Positions 40,969 to 50,151 are shown, counted from the stretch's first letter. The stretch: DNA of 64,000 nt from Gammaproteobacteria bacterium (GCA_016718385.1 JADKDK010000001.1:186001-250000), one strand, 5' to 3'. The notes: generated by a model from the sequence alone, not told the origin. Numbers and translations are program-made.

Positions 40969-42309
40969 ATGGAGCGGGGGCTCGGAACGCCGGCACCGCG
41001 CGCCGACACCACGCTGGTGCGTCCCCAGGTCCCGCGCGCCAACGCGGCCGTGGAACCGCTGAAGCGGGCCGGTGCGGCGGTTGGCAGCGCCATCAGCGAG
41101 ACCGCGGGACGCTACACGGACGCGGCGGGGCTCTACGCGCCCCAGAACGCGCGCGATGTGGGGGTCAACCTGCGTCGCGGGGTCGGTGCTGCGGCCGCCA
41201 TCCCGGTGGCGGCGACAGAGATGGCCACGCGCTCCATGCGGGCGCTGGCCGGGGCGTCGATGGACCAGTACCGGGGGCTGCTCACGGGCGAGCAGGAGCC
41301 CGCACAGGCGCCCGCTTCCAGCCCCCGGTCGCGGCCGGCGCGGCCCCGTCGTCTTCCGCCTCAGTCGCCTCCTCGAGCGCCATCGAACGGCCTGGAGCGG
41401 CCGTGCGTCAGGCCGTCAGTGACTAGGCGCGAGCGCAGGATTTCGTGGCCGGGGACAAGGCCCCGCGCAGCGACGCGCTCAGCATCAACCGCCCGATGCC
41501 GATCCCCGGCAGCAACATGCAGTATGCCGGGCAGTACGGCGATACCGCGGTGATCGAGCGGCCCGGCGCGAACGGCGAGCGGTGCTTCTCCGACACCGAT
41601 GGGGTCGCCGGTGCGAACCCGGCGATGGGCGGTATCGCGCGTCCCGGCGCCGCCGCACCGGTGCAGCCCGCCGGCGAGCAGCTGAGCCCAGCCGAGCAGT
41701 TCATCCGCAACACCACCATGAGCGACGGCACGCGCGCCTTCGGCGGTTCCGGTAGCGAGCAGCTGCACCGCGCGCGGCGACGGCGAGGCGGTGACGCGCT
41801 CGCAGATGACCGCGGCCGAGCGGACCAACTACGACCGGCAGAACGCTGCCTACGACCAGAACCCGCTGAAGGCCTACGAGATCGACCAGGTGACGTCGGC
41901 CGAGAGCGCGAAGGCGCAGTCCCAGTCGCTCCGGGATTTACGCAGCGATGCCCTCGCGCGCGCCGGCCTCCAGATCAGGCAGGGTGCGGCAGACGACGCG
42001 GCGTTTGCGGCCACGGAGAAGGGCCGTGCGGCGAACATCAAGCGAGCCGGCGACATCGCGGCGCAGCTGTTCCCCGATGAACCAGAGCCGCAGAGCGCTC
42101 TCGCGGCGATCCTCGAGGCGGCGGTCATGGGCGGCCGGGGCAATGAGCTTGCCACGCTTGCCGCGGAGCACCGTCAGAAGATCGCGGAGAAGCTGGCCAG
42201 CCTGCCCAAAGGTGCAATCTTCGATCCCGGCGCTTACCTGATGGAACAGGCCGGGCAAGAGAACGAGCGCGACGAGATCAGGGCCGTGTTCGACGAGATG
42301 GGGATCTGA
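40969..42309 (+). pseudogene. broken phage-type gene (two frameshifts and a stop)
   Basis: Three frames join into one ~445-codon protein. Frame from 40969 (MERGLGTPAPRADTTLVRPQ... to about 41320); then the frame holding VAGDKAPRSDALSINRPMPIPGSNMQYAGQYG, interrupted by TAG at 41424-41426; then, after a one-base shift near 41765-41775, MTAAERTNYDRQNAAYDQNPLKAYE to the TGA at 42307-42309. The last part is helical and charged. Composition (Ala/Pro-rich middle, repeated small residues) suggests a phage structural or scaffold-type protein, but I cannot name it. Confidence 0.6.
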
Positions 42310-42767
42310 AACCGTAGAGGTGGTCCCGGCGCGGCGCTGACAGACTTGATCAGCACCAGCGTGCATCGTTATGCTGCTTGGAAGCCCCGCAATTGGCGGA
42401 CATCCCTGGGTAATCGCAGCCCAGACCGTTCGCTGAATGCGGGGCCTCTCCGTTTCGCACAGCATCAGCCGGTCGCTTCTGCACCGAATTTGATTGCGCG
42501 CGGCGCTCGGCAGCGATCAGCTGGCCGCCCGATTGACCACAACATAGCGGGAGATTACGGTTCGTTCCGAGCCTCGGCCTGGTGATCGACTTGCGGGCAA
42601 TTGCAGCCCCATCAGCGTCACGGAGTCGGGGCTTTTCTTTTGATTCGGAACGCCTCGACCGTGCCTGCCTTGGCAAGGTCGTCGAGGCACGCGGCGCTCG
42701 AACGTCTGCCTCGCTTGCGCCTCGGCGCCGACAACTCGGTTCCCGCTCGCGAGGCGGATAAGGCCGC
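42310..42767. other. gap without a supported gene; one terminator-like hairpin
   Basis: About 460 bp with no ORF I can support. AGCCCC (42605-42610) pairs with GGGGCT (42628-42633) and is followed by TTTCTTTT, a possible terminator for the gene upstream. Short frames here have no ribosome site and no recognisable product. Confidence 0.5.
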
Positions 42768-42917
42768 TCAGAACCGATCCCCTCTCGGCTTCCTGTTCAA
42801 CTGATTGGAGGGCAGGAGTGACAGCCGCTCGTATCGGCGTTGCGCGGCCGGTGTCAACGCCACGGGCCGGTGCGGCTTCTTCGGTGGTGGCGGTACGGTC
42901 GGCGATTTGTCTCGCAT
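42768..42917 (-). CDS. possible small proline/arginine-rich protein (49 aa)
   Basis: MRDKSPTVPPPPKKPHRPVA followed by a basic helix and ending KPRGDRF. GAGGG stands about eight bases before the ATG. Unrecognised; it is the only plausible minus-strand gene in the element. Confidence 0.3.
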   Translation of the reverse strand: MRDKSPTVPPPPKKPHRPVALTPAAQRRYERLSLLPSNQLNRKPRGDRF

Positions 42918-43134
42918 GCACGCACCCTCGAATCCTGTTACCACCTGGCGCCCGACGGGGTCAGGCCGGAAACTATACGCGATCGTCGCACGCGGCGAGG
43001 CGAATCGACAGGCACCCCAGTGGGTTCGGGCGCCGATCGCGCAAAGAGCCGCGCGTAGCCCAAATGGGACACGACACGACCACATGAACCGGCGTACAAA
43101 TCGCACACATCCAATAACGAGACGGTGAGGCCAG

Positions 43135-43488
43135 ATGGCGATGCAGAACTTCCGCACGCTTGGTGCCACGGGTCTTGGGTTGAGCCTCCTCCTGTGGATC
43201 GCCACGCCGGTCACGGCGCAAACCGCGCCACCCGTCAATATCAATTCCGCGGACGCGAAAACGCTCGCGGCAACCATCGACGGGCTGACGCTCAAGCAAG
43301 CCGAGGCGATCGTGGCCTTTCGCGACGCACATGGACCGTTCGAGTCATTCGACGAACTGGTCAAGGTCGACGGGGTGGGGTGGAGCCTGCTCAAGGCGAA
43401 CGGTCTGACCCGACGCCCACCGAAAGAGTTCCGTGACGCCGACGCTGAGTCGGGGACGGCAGTTTCGAAAGCACGAGTCGGACTGTAA
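43135..43488 (+). CDS. ComEA-like helix-hairpin-helix protein
   Basis: A 117-residue protein with a signal peptide (MQNFRTLGATGLGLSLLLWIATPVTAQ) and a ComEA HhH motif: VNINSADAKTLAATIDGLTLKQAEAIVAFRDAHGPFESFDELVKVDGVGWSLLKANG. ComEA binds incoming DNA in the periplasm during transformation. Here it sits in a mobile element immediately before a toxin gene, which is unusual. ATGs at 43135 and 43141 are both possible. A terminator follows. Confidence 0.86.
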   Translation: MAMQNFRTLGATGLGLSLLLWIATPVTAQTAPPVNINSADAKTLAATIDGLTLKQAEAIVAFRDAHGPFESFDELVKVDGVGWSLLKANGLTRRPPKEFRDADAESGTAVSKARVGL

Positions 43489-43494
43489 GCGTAG

Positions 43495-43519
43495 CGCCCG
43501 CCACGGTCGGGCGATTTTT
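43495..43519 (+). terminator. rho-independent terminator after the ComEA-like gene
   Basis: CGCCCG (43495-43500) pairs with CGGGCG (43508-43513), loop CCACGGT, followed by ATTTTT. It separates the ComEA-like gene from the toxin, which therefore needs its own promoter. Confidence 0.7.
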
Positions 43520-43547
43520 ACAAGAAGAGCAAAAAAGGGGAATCACC

Positions 43548-44852
43548 ATGCGGGTCAGGGGACTGCTGCGCGCACGGTTCGCGTTCGGTGTGCTGCTGGG
43601 GATCGTCTCGGCCGCGACGGCAGCACTCCCGCCGGCACTGACGGATCAGACGGATACCTTAGAGAATGACCTGGGCCCTGCCTTCTACGGAGAGGTGCGC
43701 GGCGGCGTGCGCGTGAGCTCCGCGGGCTCCGCGATCTACGAGATCCCGATCGCCGTACCGCCCGGCACGGCCGGGATAACCCCGTCGCTGTCGCTGCTCT
43801 ACAACAGCAATCTGGAGAATGGTCTGGTCGGTCTCGGCTGGTTCCTCCGTGGCACCACGTCGAAGGTGACGCGCTGCGGCAAGACGTTCGTGCAGGACGG
43901 CGCCGCGCATCGCGTCAACTACACGACCACCGACCGCTTCTGCCTGGACGGTCAGCGCCTGGTGCTGGCGAGCGGCACCTACGGCGGCAATGGCGCGGAA
44001 TACCGCAAGGAGATTGACGACTTCAGTCGCATCCGCTCGTACGGCACGGCCGGCACCGGGCCGGCGTACTTCGTCGAGGAGACCAAGGGCGGGCGCATCA
44101 ATACGTACGGCAATACGGGTGATTCGCGCATCGAGGCGCAAGGCCGCTCGGAAGCGGCGCATTGGATGCTGAACCGCGTCGAGGACCGCTTCGGCAACTA
44201 CTACACGCTGAGCTATTACGAGCACAACAGCACCGGCGTCTACTACCCGCTCCGCATCGATTACACGGGCCATGCGGGGCAGTCCGTGACGCCCTACGCC
44301 AGTGTGCAGTTCACCTATGAGAATCGCTCCGACAACCCTTCGCTGTACCAGGGCGGCGTGTTGGCGCGGCCACATCCGAAGCGCTTGAGCCACATCAAGA
44401 CCTACGTGGGCGCGACGCTCGTGCGCGGCACCACCCTGACCTACGCCGAGGTGGGCCCGGCGCTGCAATCGCGGCTCGTGCAGATTGCCAGTTGCGACGC
44501 GAACGGCAATTGTCAGGAGCCGGTGCAGTTCGGGTGGCTGTCGAACGGGACGGCCGGCTTCACCGCGAGTTCGATGTCCGTCCCTTATGACACCACGTTG
44601 ACGCCCATCAACATCGATACCTACTACCCCTATCCCCGATGGCATGACCTCAACGGCGACGGGCGTCCCGATTACGTCTACATCGACGACGCGAATCGCA
44701 CCACGCATCACGTCCGTCTCAGTACGCCGACGGGCTACCGGCCGCGACCTGGACCACCCATGTCCAGTCCAGCAAATCCTTCCAGTACTGGGGTGACGTC
44801 AACGGCGACGGACTGGTCGATCTGGTGGCGGAGAACCCCGGAGCGAACGTGA
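43548..44852 (+). CDS. toxin fragment 1: SpvB domain
   Basis: Residues after a hydrophobic leader (LRARFAFGVLLGIVSAATAA) contain the SpvB/TcdB N-terminal pattern GEVRGGVRVSSAGSAIYEIPIAVPPGTAGITPSLSLLYNS, VGLGWFLRGTTSKVTRC and LDGQRLVLASG. The first FG-GAP repeat (WHDLNGDGRPDYVYIDDAN) is near the end. True coding in this frame stops near 44742; the last ~35 residues are out-of-frame read-through. Confidence 0.75.
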   Translation: MRVRGLLRARFAFGVLLGIVSAATAALPPALTDQTDTLENDLGPAFYGEVRGGVRVSSAGSAIYEIPIAVPPGTAGITPSLSLLYNSNLENGLVGLGWFLRGTTSKVTRCGKTFVQDGAAHRVNYTTTDRFCLDGQRLVLASGTYGGNGAEYRKEIDDFSRIRSYGTAGTGPAYFVEETKGGRINTYGNTGDSRIEAQGRSEAAHWMLNRVEDRFGNYYTLSYYEHNSTGVYYPLRIDYTGHAGQSVTPYASVQFTYENRSDNPSLYQGGVLARPHPKRLSHIKTYVGATLVRGTTLTYAEVGPALQSRLVQIASCDANGNCQEPVQFGWLSNGTAGFTASSMSVPYDTTLTPINIDTYYPYPRWHDLNGDGRPDYVYIDDANRTTHHVRLSTPTGYRPRPGPPMSSPANPSSTGVTSTATDWSIWWRRTPERT

Positions 44853-45445
44853 AGGTGTCGCTGTCCAGCGGCAGTGGCTACACGAACCAGACCTGGACGG
44901 GGCACACGCAGCACAGCACCACGGTCTACAAGACGAAGACGTATAACGTCGTGAGCTTCTATACCAAGCTGGCCGACATGGACGCGGACGGCTTGCCGGA
45001 TCTGGTCGCGTTTGAGCGGTTCCAGCTGTCCGCGTCGTCGTACCTCTACGACGTCTACATACACAAGAACACCGGCATCGGCTTCGCGGCGGAGGTGAAG
45101 TGGGCAGCTGGCATCGATGAGCCGGCTCTGCGGGACATGAACGGCGACGGTCGCGCGGATCTGGTGGAGCAGACCGCGACGGTATTCATCAACCAGGGTG
45201 CCGGCTTCCTGAATGGCGTGACATGGACGGGTGCGGTAACGCCGCTTTCCCATGTGGATGCCAATGGCGATGGCCTGCCCGATCAATTCAATATTTCTGA
45301 TCAGTACTACTTCAACAGCGGGGCCAGCACGCCGGGATACGTATCCGCCGGTTACAGTGCGCAGCCGCCGACCGCGGACTTCAACGGCGATCGTCTCGCC
45401 GACTATTACTACACGACGTTCATGAATCCGTATGGGCGCGCTTAG
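44825..45445 (+). CDS. toxin fragment 2: FG-GAP/VCBS repeats
   Basis: Calcium-binding-like D-x-N/D-G-D-G repeats continue: WGDVNGDGLVDLVAEN (just before the ATG, in the same frame), LADMDADGLPDLVAFE, LRDMNGDGRADLVEQ, HVDANGDGLPDQFN and TADFNGDRLADYYY. This is the beta-propeller part of the SpvB/TcdB shell. It stops at a TAG created by the shift near 45440. Confidence 0.7.
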   Translation: MAENPGANVKVSLSSGSGYTNQTWTGHTQHSTTVYKTKTYNVVSFYTKLADMDADGLPDLVAFERFQLSASSYLYDVYIHKNTGIGFAAEVKWAAGIDEPALRDMNGDGRADLVEQTATVFINQGAGFLNGVTWTGAVTPLSHVDANGDGLPDQFNISDQYYFNSGASTPGYVSAGYSAQPPTADFNGDRLADYYYTTFMNPYGRA

Positions 45446-45525
45446 CGCACCTCGCCAACGGTACAGGAGGCTACACCAACATACAGATCCACGGCTGGGA
45501 GACCTACGGCGCCCTGTTCCGCCAG

Positions 45526-47757
45526 ATGGTCGACCTCAATGGCGACGGGCAGATGGACTACAGCGTAGCGGCCCACACTCAGGGCCAGTACTCGAACTAC
45601 CACTATGAAACGGGCACCGTGTGGAACTACGTGAGCGACAACCGGCCGCTCAACCTGCTCACCACGGTCACGCACGGTCTCGGAGAGACGGTGACGATCA
45701 CCTATGCCCCGTTGACCGATAGCGCCGTCTACACGAAGGGCAGCGGTGCGGTATTCCCCGTGCAGGACGTCCAGGACGACCGCCACGTCGTGAAGCAGGT
45801 CTCGCGCAGCGACGGCATCGGCGGGCAGTTCGTTTCGCAGTACCGCTACGCGGGCCTCACGCGCGAGGTAGGCGGGCGCGGCGATCTGGGCTTTGCGTCG
45901 GTCACGTCGATCGACGAGGACCAGGACACCACCGCGATTACGACCTACCGGCAGACCTTTCCGTTCATCGGGCTCACCGACACGGACGAGACGCGCCAGA
46001 CCAGCACGAACCGCCTGCTGGCGCGCACGACGCGGCAGTACCACCAGGATAACGGCACGGCCGCGGGCACCGTGTTCCCGCACCTCGACGAGACCGTCGG
46101 CTATCGCTACGACCCGCTCGACGGACGTCTGCTTGCGACCAGCACCCAGAGCTCCCAGTGCGATGCGTACGGCAATCTGGTGACGGAGACGGCCTTGCTG
46201 GACGACGCGGAGACCGGCACGACGTGGCAGACGGTCACCACCAACACGTTCACCAACAATGCCACCAACTGGCGCATCGGCCAGCTGGATCAGCAGCTGG
46301 TGGCGCATTACCGCAACGGCGTCACGAGCGCGACCGATGACCTCAGCACCGCGTTCACGTACGCCGCAGGCACGGGCGCGCTGGTCGGCGTCACGCGCGA
46401 GCCGGGCAAGGGGGCGCCCTACGAGCTCGCGAGCACCTACACCCTCGATGCGTTCGGCAACCGCCTGACCGAGACGGTGACGGGTCCCGGCATCGCGACC
46501 CGCAGCACCACGGCGACCTATACGGCCAACGGCCGGTTCCCGGCCACGCTGTCTAATGCGCTGGGTCACATGAGCAGTGTGAGCTTCGACACGCGCTTCG
46601 GAGTGAAGACCAGCGCCACGGATCCCAACGGGCTCACTACCAGTTGGGTACTCGACGGTTTCGGGCGTGTCACGCAGGAGAACCGCCCGGACGGTTCCGA
46701 CACCGTGTTCGAGTTCCACCGCGACACCAGCGGCACGAACGGCAGCGCCAGAGCGTATGTGGAGACCTATGCCACCGGCACCACGGCGGCGCGCGTCTTC
46801 AGCGACCTGCTGGGCCGCGAGGTGCGCCAGCGGACGAAGGGCTTCGATGGCCGCTTCGTGCAGGTCGATACCCAATACGACAGTCGGGGGCGCGCCTACC
46901 GGGCGTCCGAACCCTACTTCACCGGCGACCCGCTCGTCTGGAGCACCCGTGCCTACGATGCCTTCAACCGCGTGGTGGGATTTACGGCCGCCGACGGCAC
47001 GCAGTCCACGACGACCGCCTACGACGGTTTCACGGTCACGGTCACCGATGCCGATGCCCGTCAGACGACGCAGGTCGCCAACGCGCTCGGGCAGGTGATC
47101 GAGGCGAGCGACGCCGAGGGCAATACCAGTACCTTCCAGTACAACGCGCTCGGCCAGCGGACTGGCGCCTCGCACGGCGTCGGGACCGCGGCAGAGAACA
47201 GCGTCGACTATGCCTGGGACCGGCTCGGCCGCCCGCTGAGCGAGGACGACCCCGACCGCGGGCTGTACAGCTTCACCTACGACGCGCTGGGGCAGATGAC
47301 CAGCCTTACGAACCCGGTGCTCGCGGCGGCCTCCCAGAGCCAGAGCATGAGCTACGACCTGATCGGGCGCCTGACCAGTCGCACCGAACCCGAGGGCACC
47401 GCCAGCTGGACCTACGACACCGGCAGCGGGCTCACCGTGGGACGGCTGGTGAGCGAATCCGTCGGCGGCTTCAGTCGCTCGTACACCTATGACGCCGGCG
47501 CCTACGGCAAGCCCAGCGCGATCACCACGACGATCGACGGCCAGAGCTATACGTTGTCCCAGAGCTACGACGCCGCCGGTCGCCTGGAGACGCTCACGTA
47601 CCCCGCGAGCCAGGCCTACCCGAGCGGACTGGCGGTCGGTTACTTCTACAACGTCCGCGGTTACCTCGAGCAGGTGACAGGCCCCGGCAACGCGCTCTAC
47701 TACCAGTGTGGCCGAGCAGGACGCGCGCGGGCGCTTGCTGCAGGACTGGCTGGGTGA
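45526..47757 (+). CDS. toxin fragment 3: TcdB-middle-like region and RHS repeats
   Basis: The in-frame region begins near 45442 (LAHLANGTGGYTNIQIHGWE) before the first ATG. It has the last FG-GAP repeat (MVDLNGDGQMDYSV), a TcdB-middle pattern (VTHGLGETVTITYAPLTDSAVYT), and then YD/RHS repeats such as YTLDAFGNRLTETVTGPG, YDSRGRAYRASEPY, YNALGQRTGASHG and YDAAGRLETLTYP. The last ~17 residues after ALYYQ are read-through beyond an inserted T near 47706. Confidence 0.78.
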   Translation: MVDLNGDGQMDYSVAAHTQGQYSNYHYETGTVWNYVSDNRPLNLLTTVTHGLGETVTITYAPLTDSAVYTKGSGAVFPVQDVQDDRHVVKQVSRSDGIGGQFVSQYRYAGLTREVGGRGDLGFASVTSIDEDQDTTAITTYRQTFPFIGLTDTDETRQTSTNRLLARTTRQYHQDNGTAAGTVFPHLDETVGYRYDPLDGRLLATSTQSSQCDAYGNLVTETALLDDAETGTTWQTVTTNTFTNNATNWRIGQLDQQLVAHYRNGVTSATDDLSTAFTYAAGTGALVGVTREPGKGAPYELASTYTLDAFGNRLTETVTGPGIATRSTTATYTANGRFPATLSNALGHMSSVSFDTRFGVKTSATDPNGLTTSWVLDGFGRVTQENRPDGSDTVFEFHRDTSGTNGSARAYVETYATGTTAARVFSDLLGREVRQRTKGFDGRFVQVDTQYDSRGRAYRASEPYFTGDPLVWSTRAYDAFNRVVGFTAADGTQSTTTAYDGFTVTVTDADARQTTQVANALGQVIEASDAEGNTSTFQYNALGQRTGASHGVGTAAENSVDYAWDRLGRPLSEDDPDRGLYSFTYDALGQMTSLTNPVLAAASQSQSMSYDLIGRLTSRTEPEGTASWTYDTGSGLTVGRLVSESVGGFSRSYTYDAGAYGKPSAITTTIDGQSYTLSQSYDAAGRLETLTYPASQAYPSGLAVGYFYNVRGYLEQVTGPGNALYYQCGRAGRARALAAGLAG

Positions 47758-48325
47758 TGACAGTCTGAACGACTATGCCTTTGCTCCGAACAGCAGTCGC
47801 CTGACCGGGCAGTCCTCGGCCATCGGCGCCACGACCCTGCAACAGTTCGCCTACACGCATGACGCCGTCGGCAATATCGCCAGCCGCAGCGACGTCCAGC
47901 ATAGTCTGGCGGAGTCGTTTACGTACGATGGCCTGGACCGACTGACCGAGGCACAGGTGGGCACGAATGCTCCCACGGGGATGAGCTACGACCTGCTCGG
48001 GAACCTGCTCAGCAAATCCGACCTCGGCAGCTACGCTTACGGCGAGAACAGCGCGGGGCTCCACGCGCTGACGACGTTGACTACCACCGCCAACCAGACG
48101 GTCACTTACACCTACGACGCCAACGGCAACACGACGGGCGGCGGTGGCCGCACGCTCGGCTGGACGACCTACAACCAGTTGAGCCGGTGTCGAAAGCGGG
48201 CATCACCTACACGTTCCAGAGCGGCACCGACCGCCAGCGCTACAAGAAGGTGCGCACATCCGGCACGACGCAGACTACGCACTACGTGGGCGATGTGTTC
48301 GAGAGGATCACCGACAGCGGCCTGA
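47708..48325 (+). CDS. toxin fragment 4: RHS repeats
   Basis: Continues the shell: AEQDARGRLLQDW, YTHDAVGNIASRSD, YDGLDRLTEAQV, YDLLGNLLSKSDLGSYAYGE and YTYDANGNTTGGGGRTLGWTTYNQLS. Coding in this frame ends near 48180; the tail is read-through. Confidence 0.68.
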   Translation: MAEQDARGRLLQDWLGDDSLNDYAFAPNSSRLTGQSSAIGATTLQQFAYTHDAVGNIASRSDVQHSLAESFTYDGLDRLTEAQVGTNAPTGMSYDLLGNLLSKSDLGSYAYGENSAGLHALTTLTTTANQTVTYTYDANGNTTGGGGRTLGWTTYNQLSRCRKRASPTRSRAAPTASATRRCAHPARRRLRTTWAMCSRGSPTAA

Positions 48326-49518
48326 CCACCTACCGCCACTACGTGAAGGTGGGCGGCAAGGCGGTGGCGATCGTGGTGGATCAGACCTCAGGCGCGGACG
48401 TGACCAAGTATCTCCACCGCGATCACCTGGGTTCGATCACGACGATCACGGACAGCGCGGGATCAGTCCTGGAGAAGCTGAGCTACGACAGTCACGGCAA
48501 ACGACGCAGCGCCACGACCTGGCAGGCGACGAGCATCACCGCCGCCGAGATCCGCGGTTACACCGGCCACGAGCACCTCGACGATGTGGGTCTGATCCAC
48601 ATGAACGGACGGGTGTACGACCCGAGCCTCGGACGGATGCTCTCGCCGGACCCGGTGACCCAATCACCGGAGAACGCGCAGAACTACAACCGGTATGCTT
48701 ACGTGATGAACAATCCGATGCGGTTTGTGGATCCAAGTGGCTACGTCGCCGTGAGTTGCGGTGTAGGCTCAACCGGAGTCGGCTGCGGAGTAGGCCCAGT
48801 AATGATCGGTTGTACTGGTGAAAGTGGCTGCAACTTCGGGATCAACTATGGATGGGTTTTCGACAAGATTGGCAGTATTTTTGGCGGTGGTGGTGACTGT
48901 AACCACATTTGCGCGGATCGCAGGGCACTTGAGCAGATGGAGGGCCGCCTTAGCCGTTGCTCGAGCTTCAATTGTTTTCTTGGGCCGCTTCCCTTCGGCG
49001 CAGTATTTCCTGAGGGAATATTGTATGACTGGCGCGTCTCCGCAAATGAGATGGTGAATAATCTTCGGCGCGCCACTGGATTGACAACAGACCACCCAGC
49101 TGAATTAGATGTGGTCGGTGGGGTAGATCCACAAATGGCGGCAAATGTGGTGATTAATGTTCTACAGGACAAATTCCAAGGCAAGTATGAAGGGAGTTAT
49201 CACATCGTGTTAGCGGATCTGGGGGACTGTAGTGCTGGGGAGTCTTGCGCCGCCGGTGCGACGAGTATAATCGACCGCGCTACTGGGGTGATACGGCTAA
49301 ATGAACACCTATTTTCAAGAGTATCAGACGAAAACTTGCGTGACTTTGCGTATGCAATCGCTCATGAGGTCTTGCATCACAATCAATCGATTCCAGAACT
49401 TCTGCGCGATGTTGCAGTTCCTAGCAATCCGTATCATGACGAACTTGATACAAGCGCCTTCGATGACGTGTCGTCGGTAATGAATGTGTTAGAAGAGGTA
49501 TTCGGATGGGGCACTTAA
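48187..49518 (+). CDS. toxin fragment 5: RHS core and putative metallopeptidase tip
   Basis: 443 residues. The first ~180 are the RHS-associated core (YLHRDHLGSITTITDSAG, GYTGHEHLDDVGLIHMNGRVYDPSLGRMLSPDP, YNRYAYVMNNPMRFVDPSGY), after which delivered tips are normally cut. The following ~260 residues are unrelated to the shell: a Gly/Cys-rich start (VSCGVGSTGVGCGVG), then a globular domain with AIAHEVLHHNQS, an HExxHH zinc motif encoded at 49363-49380. From about 48760 base composition drops to clearly AT-richer, the usual sign of an exchanged toxin tip. Predicted: Zn peptidase toxin; the substrate is unknown. Confidence 0.8.
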   Translation: MSKAGITYTFQSGTDRQRYKKVRTSGTTQTTHYVGDVFERITDSGLTTYRHYVKVGGKAVAIVVDQTSGADVTKYLHRDHLGSITTITDSAGSVLEKLSYDSHGKRRSATTWQATSITAAEIRGYTGHEHLDDVGLIHMNGRVYDPSLGRMLSPDPVTQSPENAQNYNRYAYVMNNPMRFVDPSGYVAVSCGVGSTGVGCGVGPVMIGCTGESGCNFGINYGWVFDKIGSIFGGGGDCNHICADRRALEQMEGRLSRCSSFNCFLGPLPFGAVFPEGILYDWRVSANEMVNNLRRATGLTTDHPAELDVVGGVDPQMAANVVINVLQDKFQGKYEGSYHIVLADLGDCSAGESCAAGATSIIDRATGVIRLNEHLFSRVSDENLRDFAYAIAHEVLHHNQSIPELLRDVAVPSNPYHDELDTSAFDDVSSVMNVLEEVFGWGT

Positions 49519-49519
49519 G

Positions 49520-49885
49520 ATGTACAAGTGGATTTTGACCGTTATCTTCGGAGGGGTCGTTGCGTCATCGCTGGTGTATTTCGCGTTCTTTACTTCGCCG
49601 TGTGGGAGGGTGTGCGTCGCCGGACATTTGGTTGTCGCTGCGTCCGAAGCGCGACAGCATATTGCGAGCGGACAAGGGGAGGAGAATTTGGCTATTCACG
49701 GCGCATATGTAACGTATGGCGTTGCCCTTCGTTCTGGCGATGTTGTAGTCACAAATGCAGACCATGCGCTTGTGGTAATTTTTCAATACCCGAGATCGAG
49801 TGGTGTAGAAAAATGGCACTGCTCAATATTTCCGTCTGAGTTCGCGAAATTGTTGAAGGCCGAGGATTGCATAATTGATCCATAG
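49520..49885 (+). CDS. candidate immunity protein, N-terminal membrane anchor
   Basis: 121 residues starting one base after the toxin stop. One strong transmembrane segment at residues 4-24 (WILTVIFGGVVASSLVYFAFF), then a ~95-residue extracytoplasmic domain with four cysteines. Composition is AT-rich like the toxin tip. Unrecognised by family, but position, size, strand and composition are those of an immunity gene; the anchor suggests the toxin acts in or enters through the periplasm. Confidence 0.62.
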   Translation: MYKWILTVIFGGVVASSLVYFAFFTSPCGRVCVAGHLVVAASEARQHIASGQGEENLAIHGAYVTYGVALRSGDVVVTNADHALVVIFQYPRSSGVEKWHCSIFPSEFAKLLKAEDCIIDP

Positions 49886-49968
49886 ATTTTATGCGGAGGA
49901 AAGGGGTCACCCATTAGCCGACCGTGTCAAGCGGACGAACAGATTTGCCCGCACGTTTTCTTTGTGCA

Positions 49969-50005
49969 GATCCTGATGTGAGCAATTGCCGCTCACATCA
50001 GGATC
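49969..50005. other. 15-bp perfect hairpin after the immunity gene
   Basis: GATCCTGATGTGAGC (49969-49983) is perfectly complementary to GCTCACATCAGGATC (49991-50005), with a 7-base loop. No T-run follows, so it may be a factor-dependent terminator, a protein site or an RNA-stabilising end. Confidence 0.65.
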
Positions 50006-50151
50006 CACCGAGTGTAGCGCCCACTGGCCCGGCCGGGGCCGCGGAAAACTGGGGTAGCGAGGCGATTACGTTGGTATATCCGCTGGTATATTAGAAATCT
50101 TATTTTGCAAATTCCTGGTAAATCAGTTGGGTAAGGAGATTTTGCGATAGA

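Larger units (their letters stand above)
43548..49518 (+). pseudogene. Rhs/SpvB/TcdB-type polymorphic toxin, split by four single-base frameshifts
   Basis: Joining five consecutive frames gives a single protein of about 1990 residues. Order: signal-like N-terminus, SpvB domain, FG-GAP/VCBS repeats, TcdB-middle-like region, many YD/RHS repeats, the RHS core ending in a DPSGY junction, and a variable C-terminal tip with HExxH. The shifts are near 44742, 45440, 47706 and 48180; each is a one-base gain or loss and coding resumes without missing domains. The protein would be a secreted or contact-delivered toxin encapsulated in an RHS shell. Intactness depends on whether the shifts are real. Confidence 0.85.

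Noticed and set aside
42346..42585. 79-codon plus-strand ORF in the gap after the broken phage gene
   Set aside because: No ribosome site, no family, mixed composition, and it runs up to a terminator-like hairpin.
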